The notes: generated from the sequence alone by a model not told the origin. A stretch of DNA of 64,000 bases from Phytohabitans kaempferiae (GCF_042433955.1 NZ_JBHLUH010000047.1:52528-116527); one strand, 5' to 3'. Positions 1 to 8,986 are shown, counted from the first letter of the stretch. Made by a program: numbers and translations.

Positions 1-189
1 ATCACTTCCACCGACGCCGCCGGGATCTGGACCGTTCAATCCGGGATCTTCCCCGAAAACACCGCCAGCCTCGCCCTTCACGCCGCCTGCGGCTTCCGCA
101 CCGTCGGCACCCGCCATCGGATCGGCCAGCATCACGGCGCCTGGCGCGACGTCATCCTCATCGAACGCCGCAGCCCCACCATCACCTGA
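1..189 (+). CDS. GNAT N-acetyltransferase, C-terminal fragment (5' end outside window)
   Basis: Open from the first base to a TGA at 189, giving 62 residues. The segment reading GIFPENTASLALHAACGF is the typical C-terminal half of a phosphinothricin/ArsN-type GNAT domain, with the acetyl-CoA-proximal N-x-A-S-x-x-L-H pattern followed by a GF strand and a final W-R-D-V strand. Known members acetylate small amino-containing substrates. The arsenate reductase starting 14 bases downstream suggests an ArsN-like role in organoarsenical resistance, but that is inferred from context only. The catalytic N-terminal half is not in the window, so substrate class cannot be judged. Confidence 0.75.
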   Translation: MTSTDAAGIWTVQSGIFPENTASLALHAACGFRTVGTRHRIGQHHGAWRDVILIERRSPTIT

Positions 190-203
190 GCGCCGGAGCC
201 ACC

Positions 204-659
204 ATGACCAGCAAGCCCAGCATCCTGTTCGTCTGCGTCCACAACGCCGGCCGTTCCCAGATGGCCGCAGGCTGGCTGCGCCACCTCGCCGGTGAGGCCG
301 TCGAGGTCCGCTCCGCCGGATCCGAACCCGCCGACCAGATCAACCCCGTCGCTGTCCAAGCGATGGCCGAAGTCGGCATCGACATCACCACCGGACAACC
401 CAAACAGCTCGACCACACGGCCGTCGAGGACAGCGACGTCATCATCACCATGGGCTGCGGCGACACCTGCCCGATCTTCCCGGGCAAACGCTACGAGGAC
501 TGGAAACTCGACGACCCCGCCGGCCAGGACATCGACGCCGTCCGCCCCATCCGCGACGCCATCCGCGCCCACGTCGAGCGACTCCTCGCCGAACTGACCA
601 CCAAACCCCGACCCAGTGGTCAGCGGCCAGGCGGGGCGCGGGCGAGAGATGGCCGATGA
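204..659 (+). CDS. arsC: arsenate reductase, low-molecular-weight phosphatase (ArsC) type
   Basis: A 151-residue cytoplasmic enzyme that reduces arsenate to arsenite. The N-terminus carries the CX5R phosphate-binding loop (C-V-H-N-A-G-R-S, residues about 11-18) of the LMW-PTPase/ArsC family. Residues about 81-100 carry the conserved M-G-C-G-D-x-C-P segment with the second and third redox cysteines, followed by the W-x-L-D-D-P motif that places the catalytic Asp. It starts at ATG 204, 14 bases after the acetyltransferase stop, so the two are probably co-transcribed. In actinobacteria such enzymes are recycled by thioredoxin or mycothiol/mycoredoxin; which applies here cannot be seen. The last 20 or so residues are Gly/Arg-rich and may be a non-conserved extension. 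Confidence 0.9.
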   Translation: MTSKPSILFVCVHNAGRSQMAAGWLRHLAGEAVEVRSAGSEPADQINPVAVQAMAEVGIDITTGQPKQLDHTAVEDSDVIITMGCGDTCPIFPGKRYEDWKLDDPAGQDIDAVRPIRDAIRAHVERLLAELTTKPRPSGQRPGGARARDGR

Positions 660-728
660 GACCTCGCCCGCGGGTCGACGGGCCGGGTTGCCGACCGGCT
701 GAGCGCCGAACCGGGTAGCCTGCCGCCC

Positions 729-1787
729 ATGCAGCCCTCTTCGAAGCTGGAGCGCCGGGTGGTGACCGCCGCCGAGCAGGCGCTGACGCGCCAGCGTTTC
801 GTGAGCCCGCTCGATGTGCTGACTGGGATGGGCTGGCTACCGCCCGGGCTGGTGATGGACTGGCGGCAGGGCCGCCTGCCGCATCTGGAGGCGGTCTCGG
901 CGGTGTCGGCCGACCGGCTTACCGATGCGCTGGAGGTGTTCCACCGCTGGGCGGCCGGCCGTGGCCTGCGGTCCACCGAGGTCGAGTATCTGGCCGCCAC
1001 CCGCGACCGGCGGCCGCTGCGTTTCACTGCCGCCGGTGATCCGGTACTCGAGCTGACGTACCGCACCCACTGGATGCCGGCGGACCTGCCGGAGCGGCAG
1101 CGAGAGCGGCTGACCGCCCGACAGAGCAAGCCGCCGGACCTGGTGGTGGTGCAGCCGATGAAGGCGTTCACCTGCGTAGGCTGCGAGCGCACCGACGCCG
1201 ACATGCTGATGATGGAGGACACCGGGCCGGCTTGCCTCACCTGCGCGGACCTCGATCACCTGGCGTTCCTGCCAGCCGGCGACGCGGCGCTGACGCGTCG
1301 GGCGAAACAGGCCAGCCGGCTTTCGGCGGTGGTGGTGCGATTCAACCGTTCCCGCAAGCGCCACGAGCGACAGGGACTCCTGGTCGAGCACGCCGCGGTC
1401 GAGCAGGCCGAGCAGCAGTGCCTGTCCGACGAGGAGGCCCGTGCCCGCCGCCGCGACCGGGACCGGCAGCGGCGAGAGGCCACGGACGAGCGGTTCCAGC
1501 AGGAGTTGGCCGAACAGATCGGCCGGCTGTTCCCCGGCTGCCCGCCGCACCGCGCGGCGGCGATCAGCCGACACACCGGTACCCGAAGCAGCGGCCGGGT
1601 GGGACGCAGCGCCGCCGGTCGGGCGCTCGACCCAGACGCCGTGACCCGGGCCGTGATCGCCTCGGTACGACACGAGGACACCGAGTACGACGAACTGCTG
1701 ATGGCCGGTGTGCCACGGGAGCAGGCCCGGGAGCGGATCCGCGAGGACATCGACCGGGTCCTCGAGCGGTGGCGCCGCCCGGCTTGA
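729..1787 (+). CDS. DUF2293 domain-containing protein
   Basis: A 352-residue soluble protein of unknown function. A central segment (about residues 140-170) contains C-x2-C and C-x2-C pairs (VGCERTDAD... / CLTCADL) that look like a zinc ribbon. A charged Arg/Glu/Gln-rich helical stretch follows at about 200-255. The C-terminus (about 262-350) matches DUF2293: F-P-x-C-P, H-T-G-x-R-S-S-G-R-V-G, then a helical V-R-H-x-x-T-x-Y-D-x-L-L block. There are no membrane segments or signal peptide. It stands alone on the plus strand, 69 bases after arsC, and convergent with the P-type ATPase. I know of no established function for this family, although it is frequent in actinomycetes. Confidence 0.75.
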   Translation: MQPSSKLERRVVTAAEQALTRQRFVSPLDVLTGMGWLPPGLVMDWRQGRLPHLEAVSAVSADRLTDALEVFHRWAAGRGLRSTEVEYLAATRDRRPLRFTAAGDPVLELTYRTHWMPADLPERQRERLTARQSKPPDLVVVQPMKAFTCVGCERTDADMLMMEDTGPACLTCADLDHLAFLPAGDAALTRRAKQASRLSAVVVRFNRSRKRHERQGLLVEHAAVEQAEQQCLSDEEARARRRDRDRQRREATDERFQQELAEQIGRLFPGCPPHRAAAISRHTGTRSSGRVGRSAAGRALDPDAVTRAVIASVRHEDTEYDELLMAGVPREQARERIREDIDRVLERWRRPA

Positions 1788-1964
1788 GCGTGAGACCCTG
1801 TCTCGACCTCATTACATGTTGTACATGCCCAGCCGCTCCCACCCGGACCGCCGTCCGCGGTCGGAGATGGTTCCGCTCCGTGGATCTCCACTCGCACGAG
1901 ACCGTCGAGATCACCGCGGTGACGAGGGTGTGGATCTCACCCCGACGCTCGTGTGGGAGTCGCG

Positions 1965-3833
1965 TTACCGGCCGACTTGCCATCCGCCGCCGAGGGCGCG
2001 CAGCGCGTTGAGGATGACGGCTACGTCGATGCCCTCCTGGAGGAACGCGCCGGCCACCGGAGGTAGCAGCCCGAACGCGGCAGCGACCATCGCGACCACC
2101 GCCATTCCCATTCCCGCGCCGGCGCTTTGCACCGCGATCGTCCGGGACCGGCGGGCGATCTCCACGGTGTCCGCGAGCCGGTCGAGGCGGTCGACCGACA
2201 ACACCGCGTCCGCCACGTCCGCGGAAGCTGTCGCCCCGGTCGCCCCGAGCGCCACTCCCACCCCGGCGCTCGCCAACGCGGGCGCGTCGTTGACGCCGTC
2301 GCCGACCATCACCGTCACCGCCCGGTCCGACTCCGCGCGTACCCGAGCGGCTTTGTCCTGGGGTGAGCAGCGGGCCACCACGTCGTCCACGCCCACCGCG
2401 TGGGCCACCCGCTCGGCGGCTTCCGGCCGGTCACCGGTCAGCATGACCAATCGGCGGAATCCGGCCTGCCGCAGCCGCCGCACGGTTTCGCCGGCGTCCG
2501 GCCGCACCGGGTCGCGGAGGAGCACGGCACCGGCGAGGGTGCCGTCGAGGCTCACCCACACCGGCGAGAGGCCGTCCGACTCTGCCTGCCGCCGCTCGTG
2601 TACGGCCCAGTCCGGCAGGTCAGACTCGTGCTGCCCGACCCGGACCAGGTGCCCGTCGACCCGGCCCCCGACCCCCTGCCCCGGTTCCTCGGTCATCTGC
2701 GCCGGCACCGCCAGCCGCATGCCCCTGTCCTTGGCCTCCCGCACGATCGCGGCGGCCAGCACGTGGGGAGACAGTTGCTCGACCGAGGCGGCCAGCCGCA
2801 GCAGTTCGTCACGGTCGCCACCTGGCGTGGTCACCACCCGCGCCGACTCGGGCCGACCGGTGGTCAACGTTCCGGTCTTGTCCATCAGCAGCGTCTGTGC
2901 CCGGCCCAGCCGCTCCAGCGAACCGCCGTCGCGGACCAGAACCCCCCGCCGCGCCGCGCGGGACAGCCCGGACACGATCGCGATCGGCGTGGCCAGCAGC
3001 AGTGGACATGGCGTCGCCACCACCAGTACCGCCACCGCCCGTACGAACTGTCCAGAAGCCGCCCACGCGATCACGGCCAGGGCCAGGGTGAACGGCACGA
3101 ACAGTGCGGCATACCGGTCGGCCAGCCGCACCATCGGCGCCTTCTCCGCACTGGCCTGCTCGGCCAGGCGCACGATTCCCGCGTACGTGCTCTCGGCCGC
3201 CGTAGCCGTCGCCCGCAATCCGAACGCCGCGCCCGCGTTGACCACACCGCTGGCCAACCGGTCGCCGGCCCGCCGCTCGACCGCCTGGGACTCGCCGGTC
3301 ACCACCGACTCGTCCAGCGTGGCCGCGTCCTCGCCGACGCCGTCCACCGGCACGACCTCACCCGGCCCCACCAGCAGCCGGTCACCTTCGCGTACCTCGT
3401 TCACGTCGACGTCCTGGATCCCGCCGTCCGGGCAGCGGCGTCGCGCCCGGCGAGGTGCCCTGGCCAGCAGCGCGTGCAGATCCCGGGTGGCCCGCCCCTG
3501 GGCGTAGGTCTCCAGCGTGTGCCCGGTGGCCAGCATCAGCGCCACCACCGCCCCAGCCAGGTACTCCCCGATCACCAGGGAGCTGATCAGCGCCAGCGTC
3601 GCGATGACGTCCACACCGATCCGGTGCCGCCGCAACGACTGGACGAACCACTGGAGCGTCACGGTCAGCGTGACCAGAGCGGTCGCCGCCCAGCACGCGT
3701 GCGCCGCACCGCGCTGGCCGGCGAACCACAGGCCCGCGCCCAGCAGCACCACCACCGTCAACGCGACCAACGGTGCGAAAGCCCGCCACCTGCGCCACCA
3801 CCCGGCGACCAGACCGCTGCCGCCCGCACCCAC
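1965..3833 (-). CDS. heavy-metal-translocating P1B-type ATPase
   Basis: A membrane cation pump of about 622 residues. It shows the actuator T-G-E-S loop, the membrane motif T-P-C-P-L in the ion-transport helix, the phosphorylation loop D-K-T-G-T-L-T, the hinge G-D-G-V-N-D-A-P, and hydrophobic helix pairs before the actuator, around TPCP and at the C-terminus. No N-terminal metal-binding (CxxC) domain is present. The site that normally carries the P1B His-Pro pair reads S-P-H-V, so the dipeptide is not conserved. I chose the GTG at 3833 because GGGGGTGAGAG lies just upstream. An ATG at 3878 in the same frame is an alternative, without a ribosome site. The transported metal is not predictable from TPCP alone. 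It is convergent with the DUF2293 gene and divergent from the ADH. Confidence 0.88.
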   Translation of the reverse strand: MGAGGSGLVAGWWRRWRAFAPLVALTVVVLLGAGLWFAGQRGAAHACWAATALVTLTVTLQWFVQSLRRHRIGVDVIATLALISSLVIGEYLAGAVVALMLATGHTLETYAQGRATRDLHALLARAPRRARRRCPDGGIQDVDVNEVREGDRLLVGPGEVVPVDGVGEDAATLDESVVTGESQAVERRAGDRLASGVVNAGAAFGLRATATAAESTYAGIVRLAEQASAEKAPMVRLADRYAALFVPFTLALAVIAWAASGQFVRAVAVLVVATPCPLLLATPIAIVSGLSRAARRGVLVRDGGSLERLGRAQTLLMDKTGTLTTGRPESARVVTTPGGDRDELLRLAASVEQLSPHVLAAAIVREAKDRGMRLAVPAQMTEEPGQGVGGRVDGHLVRVGQHESDLPDWAVHERRQAESDGLSPVWVSLDGTLAGAVLLRDPVRPDAGETVRRLRQAGFRRLVMLTGDRPEAAERVAHAVGVDDVVARCSPQDKAARVRAESDRAVTVMVGDGVNDAPALASAGVGVALGATGATASADVADAVLSVDRLDRLADTVEIARRSRTIAVQSAGAGMGMAVVAMVAAAFGLLPPVAGAFLQEGIDVAVILNALRALGGGWQVGR

Positions 3834-4141
3834 GTCTCTCACCCCCACCGGGTCAAGGCATAACCCCTGCCCCGACATGGGCCAAGGCGGCCGGCCATGC
3901 CGCCAACGTAGCCACGCGCAACGTCGACAGCGCCCGGAACACCGAAGCCCGCAGGACGACCCCACGCCATCCGGGTGAGCGGGACGGTACGCAGGCACGG
4001 GCTCATCTGGCCACAGTGGACATGACCGGTGTGGCGGTCCCGGTGTTCCGCCCGGGCCGTTCCCTGTTCGCGAAGCCGAGGACGGCGCGCGGTGCGGCAC
4101 TTAGTCTGACGATGGCCCGAGAGACGGACGGGGGTCCGCGG

Positions 4142-5188
4142 ATGCGCGCACTGCGGTTGATGAGATGGAAGTCCGAGCCGGAGCTCGTGGAGGTGCCCGA
4201 GCCGACGCCTGGCCCTGCACAGGTGGTGGTCCGGATCGGTGGCGCCGGCGCCTGCCACTCCGACCTGCATCTGATGGACGAGTTCGAGCCCGGCACCCTG
4301 CCCTGGAATCCACCGTTCACCCTCGGCCACGAGAACGCCGGCTGGGTACACGCCCTGGGAGACGGGGTGACCCACCTGGCGGTCGGGCAACCGGTGGCCG
4401 TCTACGGCGCGTGGGGCTGCGGCTTCTGCGCGCGCTGCCGGGTGGGCGTCGACGCGTACTGCGAGAACCCCGCCGAGGCGCCGGTGCCGAGCGGGGGCGG
4501 CGGCCTCGGGCTGGACGGTGGCATGTCCGAGTACGAGCTGGTGCCGGACGCCCGGCACGTCGTCGCGCTGCCCGAAGGACTCGACCCGGCCGACGCGGCC
4601 CCGCTCACCGACGCTGGGCTCACCCCGTACCACGCGATCCGCCGCTCCCGGCACCGGCTCGTGCCGGGCAGCACGGCGGTGGTGATCGGGGTCGGTGGCC
4701 TTGGCCACGTGGGCGTGCAGATCCTCAAGGCGACCACGGCGACCCGGGTGATCGCGGTGGACACGCGGGCCGAGGCGCTGGAGCTGGCGCAGAAGTACGG
4801 GGCGGATCTGACCGTGCTGTCCGGTGACACGGCCGCGGAGCAGATCCGCGAGGCCACCGGTGGTCTGGGCGCCGACCTGGTGCTCGACTTCGTCGGCGCG
4901 GATGCCACGCTGCGCCTCGGCGCCTTGGCGGCCCGAATGGTCAGCGACCTGACCATCGTCGGCATCGCCGGTGGCACCCTGCCGGTCTCGTTCTTCGGCA
5001 TCCCGTACGAGATGAGCGTCACCACCACCTACTGGGGCAGCCGGCCAGAGCTGGTCGAGGTGCTCGACCTCGGCGCCCGAGGGCTGGTCCGCCCCCAGAC
5101 CACCAGGTTCGCGCTGGAGGATGCGCTCAGCGCGTACCGGCAGATGCGCGAGAAGACGCTGCTGGGGCGGGCCGTCATCGTGCCGTAG
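4142..5188 (+). CDS. zinc-dependent NAD(P)-dependent alcohol dehydrogenase
   Basis: A 348-residue medium-chain dehydrogenase. The N-terminal catalytic domain has the zinc ligands C (GACHSD, about residue 38) and H-E (GHEN, about 62-63), then a complete four-cysteine structural-zinc lobe (C-G-F-C-A-R-C ... Y-C, about 90-107). The Rossmann domain has the G-x-G-G-L-G-H fingerprint at about 182, with an acidic D at the end of strand two (VDTRAEAL), which favours NAD over NADP. It oxidises alcohols or reduces aldehydes; the substrate is unknown. The ATG at 4142 begins the conserved M-R-A-L start, although the frame stays open further upstream. It precedes the V-ATPase operon by about 200 bases. 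In actinobacteria related ADHs are found in hypoxia/dormancy islands, consistent with the Acg protein at 13303-14289. Confidence 0.9.
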   Translation: MRALRLMRWKSEPELVEVPEPTPGPAQVVVRIGGAGACHSDLHLMDEFEPGTLPWNPPFTLGHENAGWVHALGDGVTHLAVGQPVAVYGAWGCGFCARCRVGVDAYCENPAEAPVPSGGGGLGLDGGMSEYELVPDARHVVALPEGLDPADAAPLTDAGLTPYHAIRRSRHRLVPGSTAVVIGVGGLGHVGVQILKATTATRVIAVDTRAEALELAQKYGADLTVLSGDTAAEQIREATGGLGADLVLDFVGADATLRLGALAARMVSDLTIVGIAGGTLPVSFFGIPYEMSVTTTYWGSRPELVEVLDLGARGLVRPQTTRFALEDALSAYRQMREKTLLGRAVIVP

Positions 5189-5394
5189 GCCCGGAGGGGC
5201 GGCGTTCGGGCTCCGCTCACCCTCGGTTCGCGCGCTCCGGCGTAGACCGGGCAGGCCAAATGCCCTGATCTCCGGCATTGCCTGGCCCAGCCTCCGGCGA
5301 GCCGTAGCGTGACGGCCCGAGGGGGCAGTCGCTCTGGTCCTGACCGTGGGCGGCGCCGTCCGGTCCCGACCCGTGAATACCGAGGAAGGTGCGC

Positions 5395-5586
5395 GTGGAC
5401 GAGAAAGAGCGTTACGACACCAACCGTGAGGCACGGCACGACGCGGCTGCCGATGCCGGGCGGACGCCGAGTCTGCGAACGGGGGCGATGGCCCGCTTCG
5501 TCGGCGCCGTGCTCTACGACACCGGCCGCCACACCGACCGGGAGCGGAAGCCGCAGTCGGACGAAGACGACGGGACGGCGGCGTAG
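5395..5586 (+). CDS. small hydrophilic protein upstream of V-ATPase operon
   Basis: A 63-residue charged protein (Asp/Glu/Arg rich) with one mildly hydrophobic patch, MARFVGAVLYDTG, near its middle. The GTG at 5395 is preceded by GAGGAAG six bases upstream, better spacing than the in-frame GTG at 5389. No family is recognised. It could be a leader-type small protein of the V-ATPase transcript, since the first recognisable subunit begins 93 bases later. The codon pattern is like that of the neighbours. Real-gene status is likely but unproven. Confidence 0.5.
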   Translation: MDEKERYDTNREARHDAAADAGRTPSLRTGAMARFVGAVLYDTGRHTDRERKPQSDEDDGTAA

Positions 5587-5679
5587 CCGGAGGTGCGCGC
5601 GACAGTGACAGGACCGCGAGGGCGACGGCATCCGCGGTCCCCTCTTGGCGAGCCCTGCCTCGTGGAAGGAGCGCTACCG

Positions 5680-6114
5680 GTGCCGGCAATCCGTGATCTG
5701 CTCGAACGCTTCCGTCCTGCTGTCGCGCCGGGGGCGGCGACCGCCGAGCGGCGCGAGGCAGTCGCGGCCGAGCTCGAGCCCGTGTTCGCCGCGCTGGCGC
5801 GGACGGAGCGGGAGTGCGACGAGTTGCGGGACACGGCCACGTCTGAGGCCGAGCAGCGCCACGCCGACTCTGCCGAACGGGTCCGCGCCGTCCTCCGCGC
5901 GGCCCGCGCCGACGCGCCCGCCGAACGGGCCCGCGCCGCAGCCCGCGGGTGGGCTGCCGGGACGGCCGACCTCGACCATGTCGTGGCCGCCGGCCGGTCC
6001 GCTGCCCGGGATGAACGGGACCGGGGTGAGGAGCAGTTGCCGGGGCAGGTCGCCGCCGTCGTGGCCGCTGTCCACGCCGATCTGGCCTCGCTGGGCGAGG
6101 GTGATTCCGCATGA
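5680..6114 (+). CDS. V-type ATPase operon coiled-coil protein, probable peripheral-stalk subunit (G/H-like)
   Basis: 144 residues, nearly all helical and rich in Ala, Glu and Arg, with long heptad-like stretches (about residues 20-110). This fits the peripheral-stalk partner of subunit E in A/V-type ATPases. The GTG at 5680 is preceded by GGAAGGAG with about 11 bases of spacing; GTG 5659 and an open frame further upstream are alternatives. The stop overlaps the ATG of subunit C by four bases (6111-6114), so the genes are translationally coupled. Sequence identity to a named subunit is weak by eye. The assignment rests on composition and position as the first gene of the operon. Confidence 0.6.
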   Translation: MPAIRDLLERFRPAVAPGAATAERREAVAAELEPVFAALARTERECDELRDTATSEAEQRHADSAERVRAVLRAARADAPAERARAAARGWAAGTADLDHVVAAGRSAARDERDRGEEQLPGQVAAVVAAVHADLASLGEGDSA

Positions 6115-7031
6115 GTGCCCGCTGGGTTGCCGGCAGCGTACGGGCGCGGGCCCTGGCGCGGCGGCGGCTCGACGCCGAGCGGGTCCGCACGCTCGCCGCG
6201 TCGCATTCCGCGGCCGAGGCGGTAGGTTCGCTGGCCGGGTCCCAATACGGCGACCGGGTGCGCACGGACCACGATGTGGCCGCCGCCCAGCGTGCTGTGG
6301 CGGAGGCCCTGCTGTGGGACCTGCGGGTACTGGCCGGCTGGCTTCCCCGCGAGGGTGTCGAGGCGCTGCGCGCGCTCGCCGGCTGGTTCGAGATCGCGAA
6401 CGTCGACGAGCACCTGCGGGCGCTCGCCGGCGAGCCGGCTGATCCGCCGTTTCGGCTCGGACACCTGGCGACCGTGTGGCCGCAGTTGGCCGCCGCCACC
6501 TCGCCGTCGCTGCTGCGGACCGCGCTGGCGGTGTCGCCGTGGCGCGACCCGGGCAGCGCCGAGCCCCGCGACATCCAGGTCAGCATGCGCCTGGCCTGGG
6601 CGGAACGGGTGGCCAGCCGGGCGCCTTCCGCCGCGGGATGGGCCAGGGCCGCGGCGGCGCTGCTGGTGGCCCGGGCGGGACCGGCCAGCGGTGGCCGGCT
6701 GCCGGGCGGTGCGGCCGAGACGGTCGCCCGGCTTCTGGGACCGGCGGCGGCCCACGCCGGGTCGCTGCCGGAGCTCGCCACCGCCGTACCTGTACGGGTC
6801 CGGTGGGCGCTCGACGGGCTCGACCTGCCGGCCGATCTGTGGACCGCGGAGGTGCGCTGGTGGCGCCGGATCGCCGCGGAAGGGGCGGCGATGCTGGGCC
6901 GGGGCGGGTTCGGGCCGGAGTCGGCGATCGGCGCGGCCGCCCTGCTGGCCGCGGACGCCCGGCTGGTCCGCGCCGCGATGGAGGCGGCGGCACGCGGTGG
7001 CGCCCGGGAGGCGTTCGATGCGGTGGCCTGA
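6111..7031 (+). CDS. atpC: V-type ATP synthase subunit C (AC39/d family)
   Basis: A 306-residue all-helical soluble protein, Ala/Arg/Leu-rich, of the length expected for the funnel-shaped AC39 (subunit C/d) protein that links the central rotor stalk D/F to the membrane K ring. The pattern L-R-A-L-A-G-W-F-E-I-A-N-V, around residues 86-98, resembles the family's three-helix repeat where W-x-D-x-x-N-L is common. It lies between the coiled-coil gene and the membrane subunit I gene, with a four-base overlap upstream and a 14-base overlap downstream. The order stalk-C-I-K-F-E-A-B-D is a typical bacterial A/V-ATPase layout. Confidence 0.75.
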   Translation: MSARWVAGSVRARALARRRLDAERVRTLAASHSAAEAVGSLAGSQYGDRVRTDHDVAAAQRAVAEALLWDLRVLAGWLPREGVEALRALAGWFEIANVDEHLRALAGEPADPPFRLGHLATVWPQLAAATSPSLLRTALAVSPWRDPGSAEPRDIQVSMRLAWAERVASRAPSAAGWARAAAALLVARAGPASGGRLPGGAAETVARLLGPAAAHAGSLPELATAVPVRVRWALDGLDLPADLWTAEVRWWRRIAAEGAAMLGRGGFGPESAIGAAALLAADARLVRAAMEAAARGGAREAFDAVA

Positions 7032-8445
7032 GCCGGCGGCGCCGATGGCGATGACCCGGGTGGCTCTGGTCGTGCCCCAGCACGCGTTGCGCGACCTTCT
7101 GGTCCGTGTCGCGGACGCCGGCACCGTGGAGATCGACCAGGTCACGCCGCCGGCTGACCTGCCGCTCGGCGACGCGGCCCGGGCCCTGCAAGGGGCGGCG
7201 GATCGCGGCCAGCCGTCCCCGCTGCTGTCGGAGGCCGCCCCAGACCTGGACGCGTTGGTCCATGCCGGTCGCGCCGACCTGCTCGCCGGTGAAGCGGAGC
7301 TGTCCGGGTACGCCGCGCAGGCGATCGTCCGCGGCCGGGTCGCCGCCCTGGTCGGCTGGACCCCGACCGCGGGACTTCCCGAGCTGTCGGCCCGGCTCAC
7401 GGAGATCGGCGCCGCCGCCGTGCGGTTGCCGCCACCACCGGGCGTCGACCCGCCCAGCGCGCCGGCCACCGGTAGGGCGCGCAGGGCGTTCGGCCCGCTC
7501 GTGGACACCTACGCCACGGTGCCGTACCGGGATGTCGACCCGAGCCTGCCGGCGGGGATCGCGTACGCCGTCATGTTCGGCGCGATGTTCGGCGACGTGG
7601 GACACGGCGCGCTGCTGATGGTGCTGGCCCTGCTGGTGCGCTCCGGCCGCCTGCTGCCGGCGCTGCGGCCGCACTGGCTGTTCGTCGCCGCGGCCGGCGG
7701 CTGCGCCACCTTGTTCGGTCTGGCGTACGGAGAGTTCTTCGGCCCGACCGGTGTGGTGCCGGTGCTGTGGCTGTCGCCGATGGACCACCCGGTACCGCTG
7801 CTGCTGGCCGCCGTCGGGTTCGGCGGCGTGCTGCTGGCGGGGGCGTACGTGCTGGGCATCGTCGACCGGCTGCGGGAGGGCGGCTGGCCCGTGGCGCTGT
7901 ACGCACCATCGGGCTTCGCGGGAGCGCTGCTGTTCGTCGCCGCCGGTCTGGCCGCGGCCGCCTGGCGCTGGCATGTGCCCGCGATGGGCCTGGCCGCGGG
8001 CGCGCTGGCGCTGCTCGGCGCGGTTCTGGCGTTCGTGGGCCTGCGGGCGGGCAGCGGCGGCGGCCCGTCCGGCACGGTCCAGGCCGCTGTCGAGTTGTTC
8101 GACCTGGTGGTGCGGCTCGGCGCCAACGTCGCCTCGTTCGCCCGGCTCGCCGCGTTCGGGCTGACCCACGCTGTCCTGGGCTGGATCGTCTGGCGGGCGA
8201 CCGTAGCCCTTTGGGACCGCGGCGGACTCCTGCTCGCCGCCGCCGTGCTCGTCTTTCTGATCGGCAACGCGCTCAGTTTCGGCCTGGAGGCGCTGGTGGC
8301 CGGGGTTCAGGCGCTGCGACTGGCCTACTACGAACTGTTCTCGCGGGTATTCCGTCTGGAAGGGCGCCCGTTCCGGCCGTGGCGGGTGCCGACCGCGCCG
8401 GCCGAAGCTCCCGAGGAGGCAGCATGTCCCGTAAGCGCGCGATAG
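7018..8445 (+). CDS. atpI: V-type ATP synthase membrane subunit I (a-subunit)
   Basis: 475 residues, the ion-channel stator subunit. The N-terminal 160 residues are cytosolic and shorter than in most homologues, which usually total 600 or more residues. The C-terminal half has about seven hydrophobic helices. Family landmarks are F-G-A-M-F-G-D-V-G-H-G after the first helix, the S-F-A-R-L-A-A-F-G-L-T-H helix carrying the essential Arg that faces the rotor Glu, and the L-x-x-G-V-Q-x-L-R-L-x-Y-Y-E-L-F-S-R-x-F end motif. The ATG at 7018 has GGGAGG seven bases upstream and overlaps subunit C; ATGs at 7045 and 7051 are alternatives. The shortened cytosolic arm is the only oddity. Confidence 0.9.
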   Translation: MRWPEPAAPMAMTRVALVVPQHALRDLLVRVADAGTVEIDQVTPPADLPLGDAARALQGAADRGQPSPLLSEAAPDLDALVHAGRADLLAGEAELSGYAAQAIVRGRVAALVGWTPTAGLPELSARLTEIGAAAVRLPPPPGVDPPSAPATGRARRAFGPLVDTYATVPYRDVDPSLPAGIAYAVMFGAMFGDVGHGALLMVLALLVRSGRLLPALRPHWLFVAAAGGCATLFGLAYGEFFGPTGVVPVLWLSPMDHPVPLLLAAVGFGGVLLAGAYVLGIVDRLREGGWPVALYAPSGFAGALLFVAAGLAAAAWRWHVPAMGLAAGALALLGAVLAFVGLRAGSGGGPSGTVQAAVELFDLVVRLGANVASFARLAAFGLTHAVLGWIVWRATVALWDRGGLLLAAAVLVFLIGNALSFGLEALVAGVQALRLAYYELFSRVFRLEGRPFRPWRVPTAPAEAPEEAACPVSAR

Positions 8446-8759
8446 CCGCGCTCTGCGCGCTGGCGGCGTTCGCCACCGCCCTGACCGTGCTGCTGTTAGG
8501 TGCTCCGGTCGCCGCGGGGCCACTGGCCGCGGCCCCGGCTGGCGGGTCCGGTGGGATCGCGCTGCTCGCCGCGGCCATCGCGGTCGCCGGCTCCTCGATC
8601 GGGGCCGCCATCGCGGTCGCGCAGACCGGTGCGGCTGCCCTCGCCGCGATAAGCGAGCGGCCCGAGCTGTTCGGCCGGGCGATGGTCATCGTCGGCCTCG
8701 CCGAGGGCATCGCGATCTATGGCCTCATCGTCGCGGTCATCCTCATCGGCCGGGCGTGA
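8424..8759 (+). CDS. atpK: V-type ATP synthase proteolipid subunit K
   Basis: A 111-residue rotor-ring protein. An N-terminal hydrophobic segment (about residues 9-36) is followed by a two-helix hairpin, G-I-A-L-L-A-A-A-I-A-V-A-G-S-S-I-G and I-V-G-L-A-E-G-I-A-I-Y-G-L-I. The Glu in the second helix is the ion-carrying carboxylate. The loop A-I-S-E-R-P-E-L is typical of K/c subunits. The first segment may act as a signal or an extra helix. GAGGAGG lies six bases before ATG 8424, and the gene overlaps the end of subunit I by 22 bases. A Gln-Thr pair in helix one (V-A-Q-T-G) recalls sodium-binding rings, but H+ versus Na+ cannot be decided by eye. Confidence 0.9.
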   Translation: MSRKRAIAALCALAAFATALTVLLLGAPVAAGPLAAAPAGGSGGIALLAAAIAVAGSSIGAAIAVAQTGAAALAAISERPELFGRAMVIVGLAEGIAIYGLIVAVILIGRA

Positions 8760-8986
8760 CCGCGATGGGCACGGTCGCGGTCATCGGCGAGGAGGAGCTT
8801 GTGGCGGGCTTCGGGCTGGCCGGTGCCGTCGTGCTGCCAGCCCGGGACGAGTCGCAGGCCCGGGCGGCCTGGCAGCGCCTGCCCACCGACGCGGCGGTGG
8901 TGATCCTGACCGCGACAGCCGCGGACGCCCTCAAGGAGACCTACCCGGCCCCCGCGCAGACCCCGTTCGTGGTGGTGATGACGTGA
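8756..8986 (+). CDS. atpF: V-type ATP synthase subunit F
   Basis: A 76-residue small alpha/beta protein of the central stalk, somewhat shorter than the usual 100 or so residues. It begins V-A-V-I-G-E-E-E-L-V-A-G-F-G-L-A-G, the conserved first strand and helix of subunit F (ViGd...GFrLaGv). The second strand A-V-V-I-L-T follows, and a final P-F-V-V-V-M-T strand corresponds to the family's P-x-I-v-x-i-P. The GTG start overlaps the K stop (GTGA), and its end overlaps subunit E by four bases. It couples rotation of D/F to A3B3 catalysis. Confidence 0.85.
   Translation: MTAMGTVAVIGEEELVAGFGLAGAVVLPARDESQARAAWQRLPTDAAVVILTATAADALKETYPAPAQTPFVVVMT

Noticed and set aside
5189..5394. AATGCC...GGCATT dyad as a terminator or operator between the ADH and the V-ATPase operon
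   Set aside because: Only six-base arms with a nine-base loop; not distinguishable from chance in this composition.
3839..6781. A 980-codon minus-strand open frame across the ADH and the start of the V-ATPase operon
   Set aside because: It is antisense to well-supported plus-strand genes; its composition is Arg/Pro/Ala noise and no family is recognisable.
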